NCBI GenBank assembly: GCA_905221605.1
Contig: CAJNDS010000157.1
Coordinates: 62,001-126,000, forward strand
Reading direction: 5' to 3'
From: Symbiodinium natans
Lineage: Eukaryota; Sar; Dinophyceae; Suessiales; Symbiodiniaceae
DNA: 64,000 bases
Below are positions 1 through 12,048 of this stretch, in pieces (the first letter of the stretch is position 1; the number at the start of each line of letters is the position of its first letter). The notes under the pieces are model-generated. The model searched no databases. It was not told where the DNA came from and saw nothing but the letters and a program-made list of their open reading frames with translations. The translations under genes were made by a program, and so were the position numbers.

Positions 1-225
1 TTTTCCCTGGTTTAGGGTTTAGAGGAACTTGAGGGGCTTAGTTTTCAAGCAAGATTTCAGTCCTTCATAGCAGGACGTCGGGAGATGTGCCATAGTTACT
101 AAGTCTATTAACCCTATTTCAAAGAGGGTACACCTGTGATGGCTATTTTGCAGAAAGGAGAAGTAAAAGCAAGGCATCTACTCAATGCACATGACATGCT
201 TTTGATTAAGAACAGCTTCTGACAG

Positions 226-1545
226 GTGCTGCATGGAGAGGACCTGCAGGCAGACCACTGGAAGATCTATCCGTGTGAAGCCTGGAAGCATGGTGGTTTG
301 GAGAGGTCGGCACGCGCAATTCACTAAAACTTAGACACTTGCATAAGGAATCCTTGCAAGCCTTGGAAAGGTACCAGGGGCTTTAGTAAGTCTGGTCATG
401 TGCGGGACAGTTGACATCACGACATTCAACGATCGCAAAGCAACACACTGTTTGCAGCACAGTTTGATCGTAGCCCGTGTACCTAGGTTTTATCATGTGC
501 CATCATGGCACGATTTGTGTGTCCAGTATTAGGGCACAGGTCCAAGGCTTTGCACTTCCAAGGAAGTGACTCCCTTCACGCGAATTGAGCGCCTCGCCTG
601 CATTCAAGCTGTGAATGGATGACGCTCATGGTTTTGGTATGGATACTGCATTGTTGATGGCTTGGTGGAGGTAACGGCCAGTAGGAGCTTGATGCTCAGC
701 TCGCACCACTTTTCATGGTACGTAGCATCCTTAGTTGCTTTTTGCTTATTGTACCTTGCTCTCGTTTCTGGGGTGAGCGCGGGGAGGCAAGGCAGTTTGA
801 CGGTGTCATTCGCCTAGGCCTAGTTCTTGAAAAGTGCTACGCGACTCACACAAGCCTTGGAACCCTGGTGGACAGAGACCAGCACCAGTCGCCCAAAACG
901 GGTTGGACATCATGAAATGTAAAGAATGAACCTTAATCTTCCTAAAGCCGGGGGAAACGGGGCCGCTCAACCTTCGACCCGGGATTCCCGGGTCGAGGCG
1001 TTTTGCTGGTTTGAACAACCCCGATCCCCCCCTACCCTTAAACTGTTGAACCCAAATCCTCAAAAACCCAAACAGCCTCATTTCCCCCCTTCCATGTTTG
1101 GCACCTGTTTTGGGCCAAAGACCACGATTCCCCTCCAGGTAACATCTAGGGCCGAAACCCGAACAGCCCCAAAACCCCCTCGACGAACTCGGCTCTAGGG
1201 TTTAGAGAAAAGTCTAGGTTTTGGGGCCTGAAGAAAACTCATCCCGCTCCTTTTGTAGCCGAAGACAGCCCACACATCCCTACATAAGCTCTGGGTTTGC
1301 TTTTCGCTCAGGGTTAGAGGGTGCTTTGCACAACAAACCGCATCCGACTGGCACCTTCTCACGCATTCTCACGCTTTTCTCACTGTGGGGGCTTTGGGCT
1401 GCTGAAAGCTAAACGACGACTTGCGGAAAGCACGGCCCCGGGGCACTCACGATTTCTCACGGTTTTCTCACGGTTTTTTGGTGGTCGCGCGCGTGCGCGC
1501 GCGCGCGCGCGCGGGCGTGCGGGCGTGCGTGCGTGCGTCCGTGTG

Positions 1546-1619
<74 letters not shown>

Positions 1620-1644
1620 CTGCGTGCCTGCGTGCCTGCGTGCC

Positions 1645-1720
<76 letters not shown>

Positions 1721-1722
1721 TG

Positions 1723-1777
<55 letters not shown>

Positions 1778-2981
1778 GGTCTGTCTGTCTGTCTGTCTGT
1801 CTGTCTCTGTGTGTCTTTGTGTGTGTCTCCGTGTGTCTCCGTGTGTGTCTCTGTGTGTGTGGGGTACGGGCAAGGATCAGGGGCTAAATCGCTCTGAAGC
1901 AAGCCCCTATACAGGGTCGGGCATTGTCGAGGACATTAGGTCGAGGCCAGATTTCAGGATCAAAGGCTTGGTCGGGGAAATGGGGTCGAGTCGAGCGATA
2001 ATGACCGAACATTTGTCGGGGTAAATGGGGTCGATCCCATTCAGAAAACTGTTGTTATTATTATTACTTTTTTGCGCGTTGGTAAAAATGGTCCGCTTTA
2101 GGGTTTTTGGGGTCGCTCAGCTCGACCCCGCCATTTGGGGTCGAAGAAGACTGGGGGAAGAATACGAGCCCCTACCCAATCCGACAAAGATGGTCAGAGT
2201 TTCAGATCGCCTAGTTGTAATTAGGCTGCAACCCGAATGTCACAGGCAAGCAACAAAAATCGAGGAATCCGCCAACAATACGCAGGCGAAGTCCTCGCAA
2301 AACGACCGAGAGTTGCAAGCAAGGAGACACACATCTACTTGCAAAGGACCTGGTACAAGGAAGGCAAGTACATTCCGTACACCGAGAAAGACCCTCGACT
2401 GCTCACAGAGCTGCTGGCCAGGGTCAAGGCCCACGGATGCCAAAACACCACCACCTGCGCATGCGAATCGTGTGTTCTCTCTCCCTCCCTCCCCTCCCTA
2501 TCCTCTATCCTCTGTCCGCTATCCTCTGTCCTCTGTCCTCTGTCCTCTGTCCTCTGTCCTCTGTCCTCTGTCCTCTGGCCTCCATCCTCTATCCTCGATC
2601 CTTTACTTGGAGGTTCATGGCACTGATTTCGGGTGCCAATTTATGGGGTGGGCCGCCTTACCCGACCCCCTGCTGAATGACCCGCGCAGAACTGCAGACA
2701 CCCCATGACACCCCCGCAGAACCCGACGAGCCCTGCACAGCAACGCAGAACCTATAAGAAAGACTACAATTGCCTAGGGGAAAAGTTCGCAGAACCGCCC
2801 GCTGCCTCGCAGAAGGCGGATAGACAGCCCACCCCTATAACAGCCAATTATAACTGTACTTACAATCCACTGATAAGCCCCTTAAGTGCCCAAATATGGT
2901 TATAAGTACAGTTATACTTGGCGAATAAGCGCCATGAACCTCCAAGTATCCGCTATCCTCTATCCTCTCTCGTCCCTCTCG

Positions 2982-3017
<36 letters not shown>

Positions 3018-6000
3018 TTCTCTCTTTCTCTCTTTCTTGAAACCCCCGTCGCAGGCAGAAGTGCACCCATGGATTCGGCTGAACCGTGGCTTGGCACAGA
3101 TGCATTGGCTGTGGCAGTCTGAACACATCCAATCTACCCCCGGAGCAGCACCCCAAACCCTACGCACCTAAACCCAAAGACCCAAAGCAGTGTACGCCTA
3201 GGAGTGATCAGGGACATCCCTGAGGCCTGAGCTGTTCCGTGGGTTCAGGATTTGGCTCGCAGAAGTGCTGGCCGTTTTGGTTGGGGACTTTCATGGAGGA
3301 TAGCAGGCTCCAGTGACTCAACATGCCGGACCCTAAACACTTGTCCAGGTGTCGATTGTTGCTGGGAACTCGCTGACGAACCTCCGGCAGGCCATCTTTG
3401 CACCTTGGCCAAAATCCGAGGGGGCGGTAGGAAAGTGTTGGTTGCTCATAGATCAATTTCAGACTAGTTTGCAGTTAGAAACGAACCTATGAAAGCAAAA
3501 TGCGCAGCCGTGCAAAAGAAGCAACTCGAAATATGGGGACTTTTCGAAAATAGGGGTACCCTTATATACCCCAAAATACTATACAATCCTTTCAAAGGAA
3601 CCCCAAAAAGGGTACCCCTGTTCTCGGAAACCCCTAAACCCTGAACCCTAAACCCTAAACCCTAAACCCTACACCCTAAACCCTAAACCCTAAACCCTAA
3701 ACCCATATACGAGGGAGGGCTTTCTGGGGGTCAGTGCGCCGCCAAGGAGGTGCTCAAGTCTCGTGGCCAGTGTTGCCGATGCATCCGCTGCCGAGAGGCG
3801 CCCTCAAGCTTCAGGGGACCTTGCTTGGGGTTTAGGGTTTAGGGTTTAGGGTTTAGGGTTTAGGGTTTAGGGTTTAGGGTTTAGGGTTTAGGGTTTAGGG
3901 TTTAGGGTTTAGGGTTTAGGGTTTAGGGTTTAGGGTTTAGGGTGAGGATTGCCCATTCAGCAAGCCATCGCTTCCTCCTGCTTCAGAAGGAGAACCATGT
4001 CGTTTTGGTCTCGCATGCACCAAAGCGGTTCAGCGGTTTAGGGTTAGAGGTTTTGGGGGTTTTGGGTTTAGGGTTTAGGGGGTTGGAGGGTTTGGGCTTT
4101 TGGGTTGCGTTCAAGTCAAGGGAGTCCTCATTTTCTTCACCTTCCCTCGCCATCGTTCGCCCCGGCGGCCCGGGTTTAGGGTTTAGGGTTTAGGGTTTAG
4201 GGTTTAAGGTGTAGGGTTTAAGGTGTAGGGTTTAGGGTTTAAGGTTTAGGGTTTAGGGTTTGGGACTAGAGATGCTACACTTCAAGTGCCGGAGGTACGA
4301 GACTGGCCAGAGACCACCGACGGCCTGCGCCTCCGTGCCAGCGCCCTGGAGTGGGCTGTCGCCTTGTGCTTCTTTCCCAATAATCCGATACGTACATCCT
4401 CAAACACCCGGAAACCTAAAGCTCTCACTGAAGATACCCCGAAGCATAGTCTGGCCTTGTAATTTGAAGCCTTGAGGTTCGCGAGTACCGATCTTCCAGC
4501 ACCTCGGCCTGCAGATCTTACAGAAGATCTTCTTTGTTGAGGGGCTTGGCGGGGGGGAGGGGTGGGCTTCAGGGCTTAATTTCGGGTTTTGGAAACAAGG
4601 TTGGGGTCCTTGATGATTGCGTGATTGCGTGATGAGGTGGCACGGAGTTCTTCATCTCCATCGAGGGTGGGCACCGGGGCTTCGGCGGCGGAGCCACGCA
4701 GCGGGCCCTGGCAGGGGGCCAGAAGGCCACGAAGCGGGAGAAGAAGGAGCGGAAGTCCGCGCTCCGCGACGCATCGGCCCAGGCTGAGATGAAGGTGGGG
4801 CGTTTGCGGTCTGGGGGTCCGTTCAGAGACTTTCATAAAGAAAGTTTCTCTCCGGGAGGTGTTGGAGCTATAACAGGCAAGATGCGACAAATTCGGGGGA
4901 CTTGCGCTCGCCCCATGACAAAGCCTACGTAAAGTCGCATGAACAGCCGGTGCTTGGTTACTTGACGCCCCGGTGTGTAGAGGCACATGGGGAGCAATGT
5001 GCAGCCTGGCGAACTGAAACCATGCTTGGCAGACCCGGCCATGAAAACAAGGCCCCTACACCCAGACCCCTAAACTTCCCAAACCGCAGTACCCCTATGC
5101 CCCAATCCCCCGAAAAACCTTGGAGGCGGCTGCCAAAGCTGCATCAGCAGCTGGCGGCACACGTGAGGAGCGAAAGAAGGCACGGAAGAGAGAGAGAGAG
5201 AGAGAGAGGCGACTAGGGACACAGGATGAGCTTACAGGCTTGCCAATTGGCCCAGTTTGTGAGAATCGTATCTCTGCCAGCAAAGCACTCGACCGTTCTT
5301 GTGCGACTTAGAGTGTCAAGTCGGAACCGTAGCACCAACTTGCCCAGCAAGTCGGCCTTGTCGGCCTCGACCACTTGGATCCTCACGGCTAGAGAGGAAT
5401 TTGAATAGTTCTGAAGCTTTTGGGGCTGACAGATGTGGAAAGCATTGCAATGCATGCAAGAAGATGCTTACCCTAAACCCTAAACCCTAAACCCACTAAG
5501 CCAGAGCACATCCTCCGCCCTCCCACACGAAGGCGGCGGCGGCAGCTCTGGCCGCAGCTGCCGCGCAGAAGACTTCGGCGCCGGTTGAGGTGGAGCAGGC
5601 CATTGGTTTAGGGTTTAGGGTTTAAGGTGTAGGGTTTCGGGTTTAGGGTTTAGGGTTTAGGGTTTTTGGACGATTTAGGAACATGAGGTGTGTCTGAATT
5701 CGTAGCTAAAGCTGCGAGTCACCCCCTCGAGCTGAACGCACGTGTCTTTCAGCTGCACGACTTCTTGGCCCGCAGCTTCAAAAGCGAGGACACGCAACGC
5801 AGGACAAAAATGAACCAAGGAGGCACCTGGAGTAGAAAAGGTGGGTTCAAGCTCGCATCTCAGCACATGGGGAACGAGGAGGCGTTTTTCTTGATCGCTG
5901 GCTCTGGCCGAACAGAGGCCTCCTCCCAAACGCAAACAGGAACAGTGTCAGAGGCTCCTCAGAAGTAGGAGCTGGGCCCTAATTGCTGTACATTTGTAGG

Positions 6001-6429
6001 TAATTTTAACGCTACGCGACCCGCCTCGGCCCGGCCCAGCGCATCCGCGTGAGCATGGTGATTCCGCAGCGCCCAAGTCGCTGGACCCCAAGCAATAAGG
6101 GTTGGGTTTAGGGTTTAGGGTTCCGGGTTTATGGTTTATGGTTTAGTTTAGGATTGAGGGCTTAGGGCTCAAGGTTCACGCTTTGGGGTTTAGGGTTTTT
6201 TTGGGAGTAGGGTTCAAGACGGTTCGGCTTGGATTGATCGTAGGGTTGAGCCAGGCCCCTCAGGGGCGTAGCGGGAGTGGGGGGGCAGGGGGGAAGGGGA
6301 GGGCGTGGTTGAGTGCCTTGGAAAAGGGGGAAAAGGGGGAAAAGGGGAAAAGGGGGGGTGGGGGTGTGGGGGGGTGGGGGGGGGGTGGGGGGGGGGGGGG
6401 GGGTGGGGGGGGGGGGGGGGGGGGGGGGT

Positions 6430-6466
<37 letters not shown>

Positions 6467-8331
6467 GGGGGCGCCTGCTGCGAAGGCCTTCAACTGCCTC
6501 GAACCGTCCGCTTGCGGACCCCGGTTTCCTAGGGTTGGTACCCATTTGAGGCAAAAAAAGGGGTCCGAAAAGTGGCTTTTGGGTGTGGGGGTGCCTGTTC
6601 TGACAACCTATACACCTCCGGCCCGAGGCCTCGGCGGATTACTACTAAGTGTTAGGTTTTTGAGTTCCGGTTTAACGTAGTTTTTTGGAAAGCATGTGAA
6701 TGGCCACGGACATTTCGCGGGCAGGGTCGTCAGTTGCACAGGGTTTATTGGGGTCCGTATTCTGTATATAGGGTTTATAGGCAGGGTTTGTATGTGGGGT
6801 TTATAGGGTTCCTAAACCCTAAACCCTAAACCCTAAACCCTAAACTCCGAGCTCCAGGAAGCGGACGAGGAGAACGCCACCCTCTACGGCCTCCTGCGCC
6901 TACGCTTCAACGATGACCCGCGAGCACCGAGCCCCGTGTTCCCGGAGCGCTGGCTTTCCTAAACGCCCGCGCTGTTTTTTGTTTCTGGGGTCTTGTAGTT
7001 TGTTCTGTTTTTTGCTGTTTTGGTGTGTCTCTGTGTGTGTGTGTGTGTGTGTGTTGTTTCGGGGGGAGGGGGGCATGGGGTTCTTTCGGGGGTTTGGGGA
7101 CTTTGGCGGTTCATGAGGCTTAGGTTGGTTAGGAGTGATGTGTTGTGTCGTTCCTGTTTGACTAGTCATGGTCCCTTAAACCCTTAAGTTGGGATGTTCC
7201 CGCCTATACTAACAGTCCTGAATAGGGATTATAGTAAGGGTATGTAGGGGTACTATAATCCCTATGAAGGACTGCTAGTCTGAGGAGGAACATCCCAACC
7301 CTTAACCTTGAACCACATCGCGTTGCGAGGAGCTGAGCGGCTGTGCCCTGATCCGAGAGCTGCACGTCTATGGCGCGCTCGTTGCGGCTGGGCGCGAGGA
7401 GTCCTCGCGCAGCCTGGCTGATGACCGGCCGCAGCACATCGGCTCCTCCGGGCAGCAAATTTGAGAATCGTGTCTCTTTTTTCACTTTTTTGTTTATGGT
7501 TTCTTTTTCCCTATTTTGTTTATGGTTTCGTTTTCCCTATTTTGTTCGTACAGTTGTAAGAACTATAGGGATAGTTCGCATTGGGGATGGCCGGGGATGG
7601 TTGCGTGACACATCTAGTCCCAAGAAAATTCGCCCACAACAGAATCTCATAGTGTAGTTGTGCATGCCTATAACGCCCCTAGTTTGGTGTGGGGTGGCAC
7701 ACAGTAGTGTCAAGGAATCGGCAAAACGCTCATGGGCACCGCCGAGCTCATAGCTGCAGCCCATGGCTTCCAGAAGATCTCAGTTATTGCTGGGGTGGGT
7801 GCCGCGCTGAGTTTGCACGACTTTTGAGTGCAGGAATCACTTTGTGCAAGACCGCTTGTCCAGATTCTGAGATTTTGAGACATTGCTTCAAGCATGATGT
7901 TCCCCTTCGATCGCTGGTCTCGTTGCGCTTGCTTTCCAATGCGCCAGTGGCCAAGGCGTGCGCAACTACTATCGAAAGCTGGGCTACTGCCTGCGAGTCT
8001 CGGCAGCCAACATCACTCCCCTTTGCACCCTTGATCTCTGCCAGGGTTGGGCGGCATCAGCAGCCAGCAATCTCAATCCAGGTTCCTGTACGCACCCATG
8101 CAGGTCCTCACCAGGTGCTCACAGTATAGAGACACGACCCTCAGCGCTGAAAATCCTAAACCCTATATTCCCCTAAACCCGACCATTCGAACCTCTCGTG
8201 ATCCATTGGACCCACCAAAAACCTCCATCGGCTCCTTCCTTCAAGAAGCGCCCTGGTTCCCAGGTGGGGAGGGGCAGTACCTCATCAAGGACTCAGCTCG
8301 AAGACTCCCAAACTTCCCCCCCCCCCCCTAA
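226..8331 (+). CDS. ELP3: Elongator complex protein 3 (tRNA-modifying radical SAM / acetyltransferase), 3' two thirds, about 16 exons
   Basis: Elp3 is the catalytic subunit of Elongator and modifies wobble uridine of tRNAs with a radical SAM and a GNAT acetyltransferase domain. Exon islands follow the family order: 226-~281 (DLQADHWKIYPCEA), 2347-~2428 (TWYKEGKYIPYTEKDP), ~3055-3086 (VHPWIRLNR), ~3204-3232 (VIRDIPEA), 3343-~3390 (GNSLTNLRQ), ~3735-3821 (VLKSRGQCCRCIRCRE), ~4270-4303 (RRYETG), 4637-4794 (GGTEFFISIEG), 5126-~5189, 5533-5605, 6852-6946 (ENATLYGLLRLRF), 7330-7441 (CALIRELHVYGALV), 7715-~7792 (IGKTLMGTAELIAAAHGF), 7956-~7997 (VRNYYRKLGYCLR) and 8264-8331 (EGQYLIKDS, stop TAA). QHIGIGKTLM is the acetyl-CoA loop and spans a splice junction in phase. 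The CxxxCxYC iron-sulfur motif lies upstream of the window. Exons 4637-5605 add an Ala/Lys-rich insertion between the EFFISIEG and GLLRLR motifs that typical Elp3 lacks. An additional exon near 6010-6102 is possible. The introns hold TTTAGGG arrays, microsatellites and hairpin elements. Some boundaries are ambiguous by a few bases. Confidence 0.86.
1490..1862. repeat. CGTG/TCTG microsatellite in ELP3 intron 1
   Basis: CG dinucleotides pass into long GTGC runs, then TCTG and GTGTCT runs. The long Arg/Ala/Cys-Val open frames here on both strands are products of the repeat, not genes. Confidence 0.95.
2605..2947. mobile_element. TIR element inserted in a CCTCTAT/CCTCTGT microsatellite (ELP3 intron 2)
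   Basis: The ends are inverted repeats: ACTTGGAGGTTCATGGC on the left and GCCATGAACCTCCAAGT on the right. CCTCTAT-like repeats flank both sides, as if the element landed within one microsatellite. A shorter relative at about 14958-15052 has ACCTACTTGG / CCAAGTAGGT ends and also CATGAACCTCCAAGTA. No transposase is present, so it would be a non-autonomous element. Confidence 0.6.
3541..3632. mobile_element. Hairpin element family B (ELP3 intron)
   Basis: The inverted ends are TTTTCGAAAATA...GGGGTACCC and GGGTACCCC...CTCGGAAA. Related copies are at 36225-36312, 36906-36999 and 46882-46988; degraded ones are near 15226, 33710, 26830 and 44857. Shared inner words include ACTATAC/AGTATA and AAGGACCCCAATAAGG. 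Confidence 0.55.
3640..3943. repeat. Two telomere-type arrays in opposite orientation flanking an ELP3 exon
   Basis: CCCTAAA units run from about 3640 to 3703 and about 16 TTTAGGG units from about 3828 to 3943. The ELP3 exon at ~3735-3821 lies between them, so opposite-strand arrays occupy the introns on either side of one exon. Confidence 0.9.
6354..6473. repeat. Poly-G tract with scattered T (ELP3 intron)
   Basis: This is about 120 bases of nearly pure G on the + strand, preceded by GGGGAAAA repeats. It could form G-quadruplexes. The Gly and Pro frames across it are not genes. Confidence 0.95.
7189..7298. mobile_element. Hairpin element family A (ELP3 intron)
   Basis: The terminal inverted repeats are TTGGGATGTTCCC and GGAACATCCCAA, with an inner pair ACTAACAGTCCT / AGGACTGCTAGT. 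It is about 110 bp with no coding capacity, one of seven related copies in the window. Confidence 0.7.
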
Positions 8332-8587
8332 TCAAAACACGTAGACTAAACTTGGTCGACGGATCCTGAGTCACTGAGTTGTGATTCAAGAGCTCGCCCT
8401 TCATCTCAGGGTTGCGGGATGCTGCGCTTGCGACTTGAGCACACCAGGCCCCTGTTCCTCCGAACCCCACAATCCCCGGCCCCCCCCCCCCCCGCCAGAA
8501 AAAAAATCAAACAAAGAGACGCTCCTCCAAGTTCAAAAACTTGGTCTCCAAAACGCCCCAAGCCCCTGAAACCTGAATTCCCGAAGC

Positions 8588-8702
8588 CCGAAGCCCTAAA
8601 CCCTAAACCCTAAACCCTAAACCCTAAACCCTAAACCCTAAACCCTAAACCCTAAACCCTAAACCCTAAACCCTAAACCCTAAACCCTAAACCCTAAACC
8701 CT
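8588..8702. repeat. CCCTAAA array
   Basis: About 16 nearly perfect CCCTAAA units follow the end of ELP3 and precede the next exon-like stretch. Confidence 0.95.
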
Positions 8703-8800
8703 GCAAGCGTCGAGGAGTTGCCGCCCTGCCCCGAAGCCGATCGCGGCCGTGCTGCACAGGACTTCGAAGCCTCCTTCTTGAAGGCGGATCTCGGGGTTGC
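8703..8800 (+). CDS. Exon island, unknown gene
   Basis: Between two repeat blocks an open frame reads ASVEELPPCPEADRGRAAQD and continues to KADL. Its composition resembles other exons in the window. The reading frame closes where TTTAGGG-derived sequence begins. No family recognised. Confidence 0.35.
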
Positions 8801-8811
8801 TCTGGGCTTTA

Positions 8812-10380
8812 AGGGTATAAGTGGTTTAGGGTTTTCTTCGGGTTTCGGGGTTTTAAGGTTCAGGAATAAGTGGCTTGGGGTTTACTTCGGGTTTAGGGTT
8901 TACTTGGGTTTTATAACAGCTTTAGAGTTTGTCAGGTTCAGGGTGGGTTTATTTAGGGCGTACGGATTCTGCATAGGGTCTCCTGGAATGCAAGTACATT
9001 CAGGAACAGGATCCTTTCAAAAGGCTCCTCAACTGAGAAGGTTATCTAGAACTCAAAGAATCGCTACCAACAAAATGTCTCGAGAAGCTCGCTTTTCCTC
9101 AGGGCTTACTATTCCCTAAGGTTTTTAGGGTTTTAGAGTCCAGGCTAGGGCTTTTCATGCCTTGTGCTTTGGGTGTTTTAGAGAAGTACTCATCAATAAC
9201 AATAGTAAGAGCAATGGCAAACTCAATCGTAATGGCACTACTCATCGTCATAGTCATAGTGATACGTGAGAGTGGCAATGGTAGTGATGGTGGTGGTACT
9301 AGTAATAGCAGTAGCAGTAGCACTAGAACTCACAGCCCGAATTGTGATAGTCATCCTCCCCGCCTTTGTGAGAGTGATAGCGATGGCAATCATACGCGTG
9401 GCAGTCATAGTCAAAGTAGTAGGGACCAGTGATAGTCTTAGCCATAGTGACAGCGATAGCAAGACTCTGTCGGCGAGTAGTGGCATCCTGTGAGGTCTCA
9501 TGGGCTGTTTATCCGCCGGAGGTTTTAAAGGTCCAGCCTTAGAGAAGACTCGTAGACTCTTGGCCAGGCAGCCATGAGGCTGCAGAAGCGCAGCTCGTGG
9601 CTTCCTTCCACAGGCCACAGCCTTTGAATGCCCCCCCCCACCCCAGCATCTTATCCACTACTCGAATCTCCACCCTCCCTTGCAGCATAAGTTGGGGCTC
9701 TACGGAGGGTCTGATGCTCTAGTTGTCCAAAAACTAGTGGTGATTCATCACCTTAGCTAGCGCCCGAGCTCCCGCCCTTCCTTCCTTCCTTCCCTCCTTC
9801 CCTTACTTATTATAGTCGTCTGCAGTTCGAAACTAGTTGAAGCAAACCCCCCTCCCCTCCACCCTCTTCCCATCCCCCCTTCGCCCTGTAGGGGGGTGCA
9901 GGCATCAACATGACTCTTTCTCTGCGAACGTCCTTCTTACTTCTTGGACGCGGTTCGCCCATGAAACTCACAACTCCTTCGCCATGTCTTCCCCGTCAGC
10001 ACCAGACCTGTGTTTGGGACAGGTCCCTGGGTAGCCATAACCCGACACCTTTCGTCACCCCTTGACAGCTTCGTCGGTTTAGGGATCAGCTTGGGGACAG
10101 CTTTGAATTTCAGGATCATGTCAGGCCTCCCTCCTCCCCTACCAGGCTTGCAAACGAACCCTCAAAAGGGACTGCTGAGGGCATCTTGGAAAGCGCAGGC
10201 TCGGTGGCGCTGCTTGGGTTGGGCCTGGCCATGGTGACAGCAGCCTAGCTGCACTGGACCGTTGAACAAGCGCCTGACTTTCCTATCGAGTACCTTTTGG
10301 GGCCGACCCTAAACCCTAAACCCTTAACCCTTAACCCTTAACCCTTAAACCCTAAACCCTGAACCCTTAACCCGAAACCC
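8812..10380. other. Non-coding stretch with decayed telomere-type and TAGTGA-like repeats
   Basis: Degraded TTTAGGG units run to about 9130. From about 9185 to 9475 there is an imperfect AGT/GATAG-rich repeat whose open frames on both strands are artefacts. A degenerate CCCTAAA/CCCTTAA block closes the stretch at about 10305-10393. I see no convincing exon. Confidence 0.55.
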
Positions 10381-10387
10381 TAAACCC

Positions 10388-10742
10388 TAAACCGTCGAGG
10401 CCATGGCCGTGATTGTCCGAAGGCCCGAGGGGGGGGGTTCATGTCTTGCTCTGTCGCTTCAATGGTCTGTTACGGGTTTAGGGTTTAGGGTTCAGGGTTC
10501 AGGGTTCAGGGTTTAGGGTTTAGGGACTGCTCGTGTTGGGGCCCCTTGTCAGGCAGCTGAAGAAGAGCTAAAGCAGGGTGAAGACGGACGGTTTCACCGG
10601 CCAGTTTTCTTGCATCTCCCAGGCGTCGTCTCGCCTGGTAGCTTAAGCCTCAGAGCGTTTTGGAGCCCGGAGACCAACGCTTGTCTCAAGAATGGAAGCT
10701 TCGCCAGCATCACGGCGCGATGTCGTGTGGGCAGACCCACTG
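10388..10742 (+). CDS. Exon islands, unknown gene
   Basis: Three coding-like pieces lie between or after telomere-type blocks. VEAMAVIVRRPEG is at about 10393-10432. At about 10527-10620 the frame reads GAPCQAAEEELKQGEDGRFH and continues RPVFLHLP before a CAG|GCGTCG boundary. At about 10660-10754 a frame ends MEASPASRRDVVWADPLYSPF with a stop, but two other frames are also open there. Which join is unresolved. Confidence 0.35.
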
Positions 10743-11107
10743 TACAGTCCGTTCTGAGCTGCAGAAAAAAGGTTAAACGCGGCGAATGCTTCTGCAGATG
10801 CTTCCACAGTGAGACTGTCTGTTGCAGAGGCCCCTGCGTTCGGCACTTCCAGTCTTTTCACCTGCGCAGGAGGAGGACAAGCGTCACCTTCGCAAGGCAG
10901 CACCCCCCAATCTATGAACATGGCATGTTGGGGAATGCCTAATAATTAGGGTCTTCTTTGGGCTGAATATGCTAACAGAGAAAGGGTGGGGGGGGGTTCG
11001 AGACTTTATGAATGTGAACATACCTTATTGAATAATGTAGAACATCAAGGGTCTTCTTCGAGAACAGAGCCGGGGGTTTCAAGACTTTTTAGGATTCTGG
11101 GTCAATA

Positions 11108-11180
11108 TCGCCTCCATCCCGCGAGGCAGATGCCGAGCGGAAGAAGGCAGAAGAGAGCCTCAGGCCGACTGTGTTGAAAA
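11108..11180 (+). CDS. Exon island, charged helix
   Basis: The frame reads READAERKKAEESLRPTVLK after a CGAG-type acceptor. It looks like part of an alpha-helical, Lys/Glu-rich protein. A CCCTAAA array follows at about 11215-11262. Confidence 0.35.
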
Positions 11181-11295
11181 GTTTGGGGTTGACGGTCAGG
11201 TGCCCAAACCCTAATTAAACCCTAAACCCTAAACCCTAAACCCTAAACCCTAAACCCTGAACCTCTCTATCATATGATAATTTAAACCCTAATTC

Positions 11296-11885
11296 AAAAG
11301 TCGGCAACGGTGAATTTCGCTTTCAAAAGTCGGCAACGGTGAATTTCGGGCACCTCAAAAGTCGGCAACGGTGAATTTCGGGCACCTCAAAAGTCGGCAA
11401 CGGTGAATTCGGGCTCAAAAGTCGGCAACGGTGAATTTCACCGTTGCCGACTTTTGAGGCCCCCCCGAAATTCACCGTTGCCGACTTTTGAGGCCCCGTG
11501 AATTTCGGGGGGCCTCAAAAGTCGGCAACGGTGAATTTCGGGGCCTCAAAAGTCGGCAACGGTGAATTTCGGGGGGCCTCAAAAGTCGGCAACGGTGAAT
11601 TTCGGGGGGTCTCAAAAGTCGGCAACGGTGAATTTCCGGGGGCCTCAAAAGTCGGCAACGGTGAATTTCGGGGGGCCCCAAAAGTCGGCAACGGTGAATC
11701 CTCAAAAGTCTGCAACGGTGAATTTCGGGGGGCCTCTCAATCGGCAACGGTGAATTTCGGGGGGTCCTCAAAAGTCGGCAACGGTGAATTTCGGGGCGGT
11801 CGGCAACGTGCCCCCCAAAAGTCAAAGGTGAATCCTCAAAAGTCTGCAACGGTGAATTTCGGGGGGCCTCAAAAGTCGAATTTCG
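11296..11885. repeat. 33-bp tandem repeat with inverted units
   Basis: The unit is built on AAAAGTCGGCAACGGTGAAT plus a TTCGGGGGGCCTC spacer. Units repeat about 17 times. At about 11436-11493 two units are inverted (GAAATTCACCGTTGCCGAC), so this part can form large hairpins. Later units decay. The proteins in all frames are periodic artefacts. Confidence 0.92.
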
Positions 11886-11919
11886 GGGAGCTTCAAGCAG
11901 GGCGAATTTCTCGGCCCCA

Positions 11920-12048
11920 CCCCCCCACCCCCCCCCCCCACCCCCCCCCCCCACCCCCCCCCACCCCCCCCCCCCACCCCCCCCCCCCCCCCCCCCCCCC
12001 CAACCCAACCCCCCCACCCGCCCCCACCCCCCCCCACCCCCCCCCCGG
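11920..12048. repeat. Poly-C tract with scattered A
   Basis: About 130 bases of C interrupted by single A residues directly follow the 33-bp repeat array. It is a strand-reversed counterpart of the G tract at 6354-6473. Confidence 0.95.

Noticed and set aside
1321-2024. Long open frames on both strands rich in Arg-Ala-Cys-Val or Thr-His
   Set aside because: They are translations of the GTGC/TCTG microsatellite and show no non-repetitive domain.
3640-3943. Interpretation of the arrays as a chromosome end
   Set aside because: Arrays occur in both orientations, are interstitial and lie inside introns throughout the window.
6162-6680. Gly-rich and Pro-rich frames of 75-165 residues
   Set aside because: They come from the G tract; no structure outside the homopolymer.
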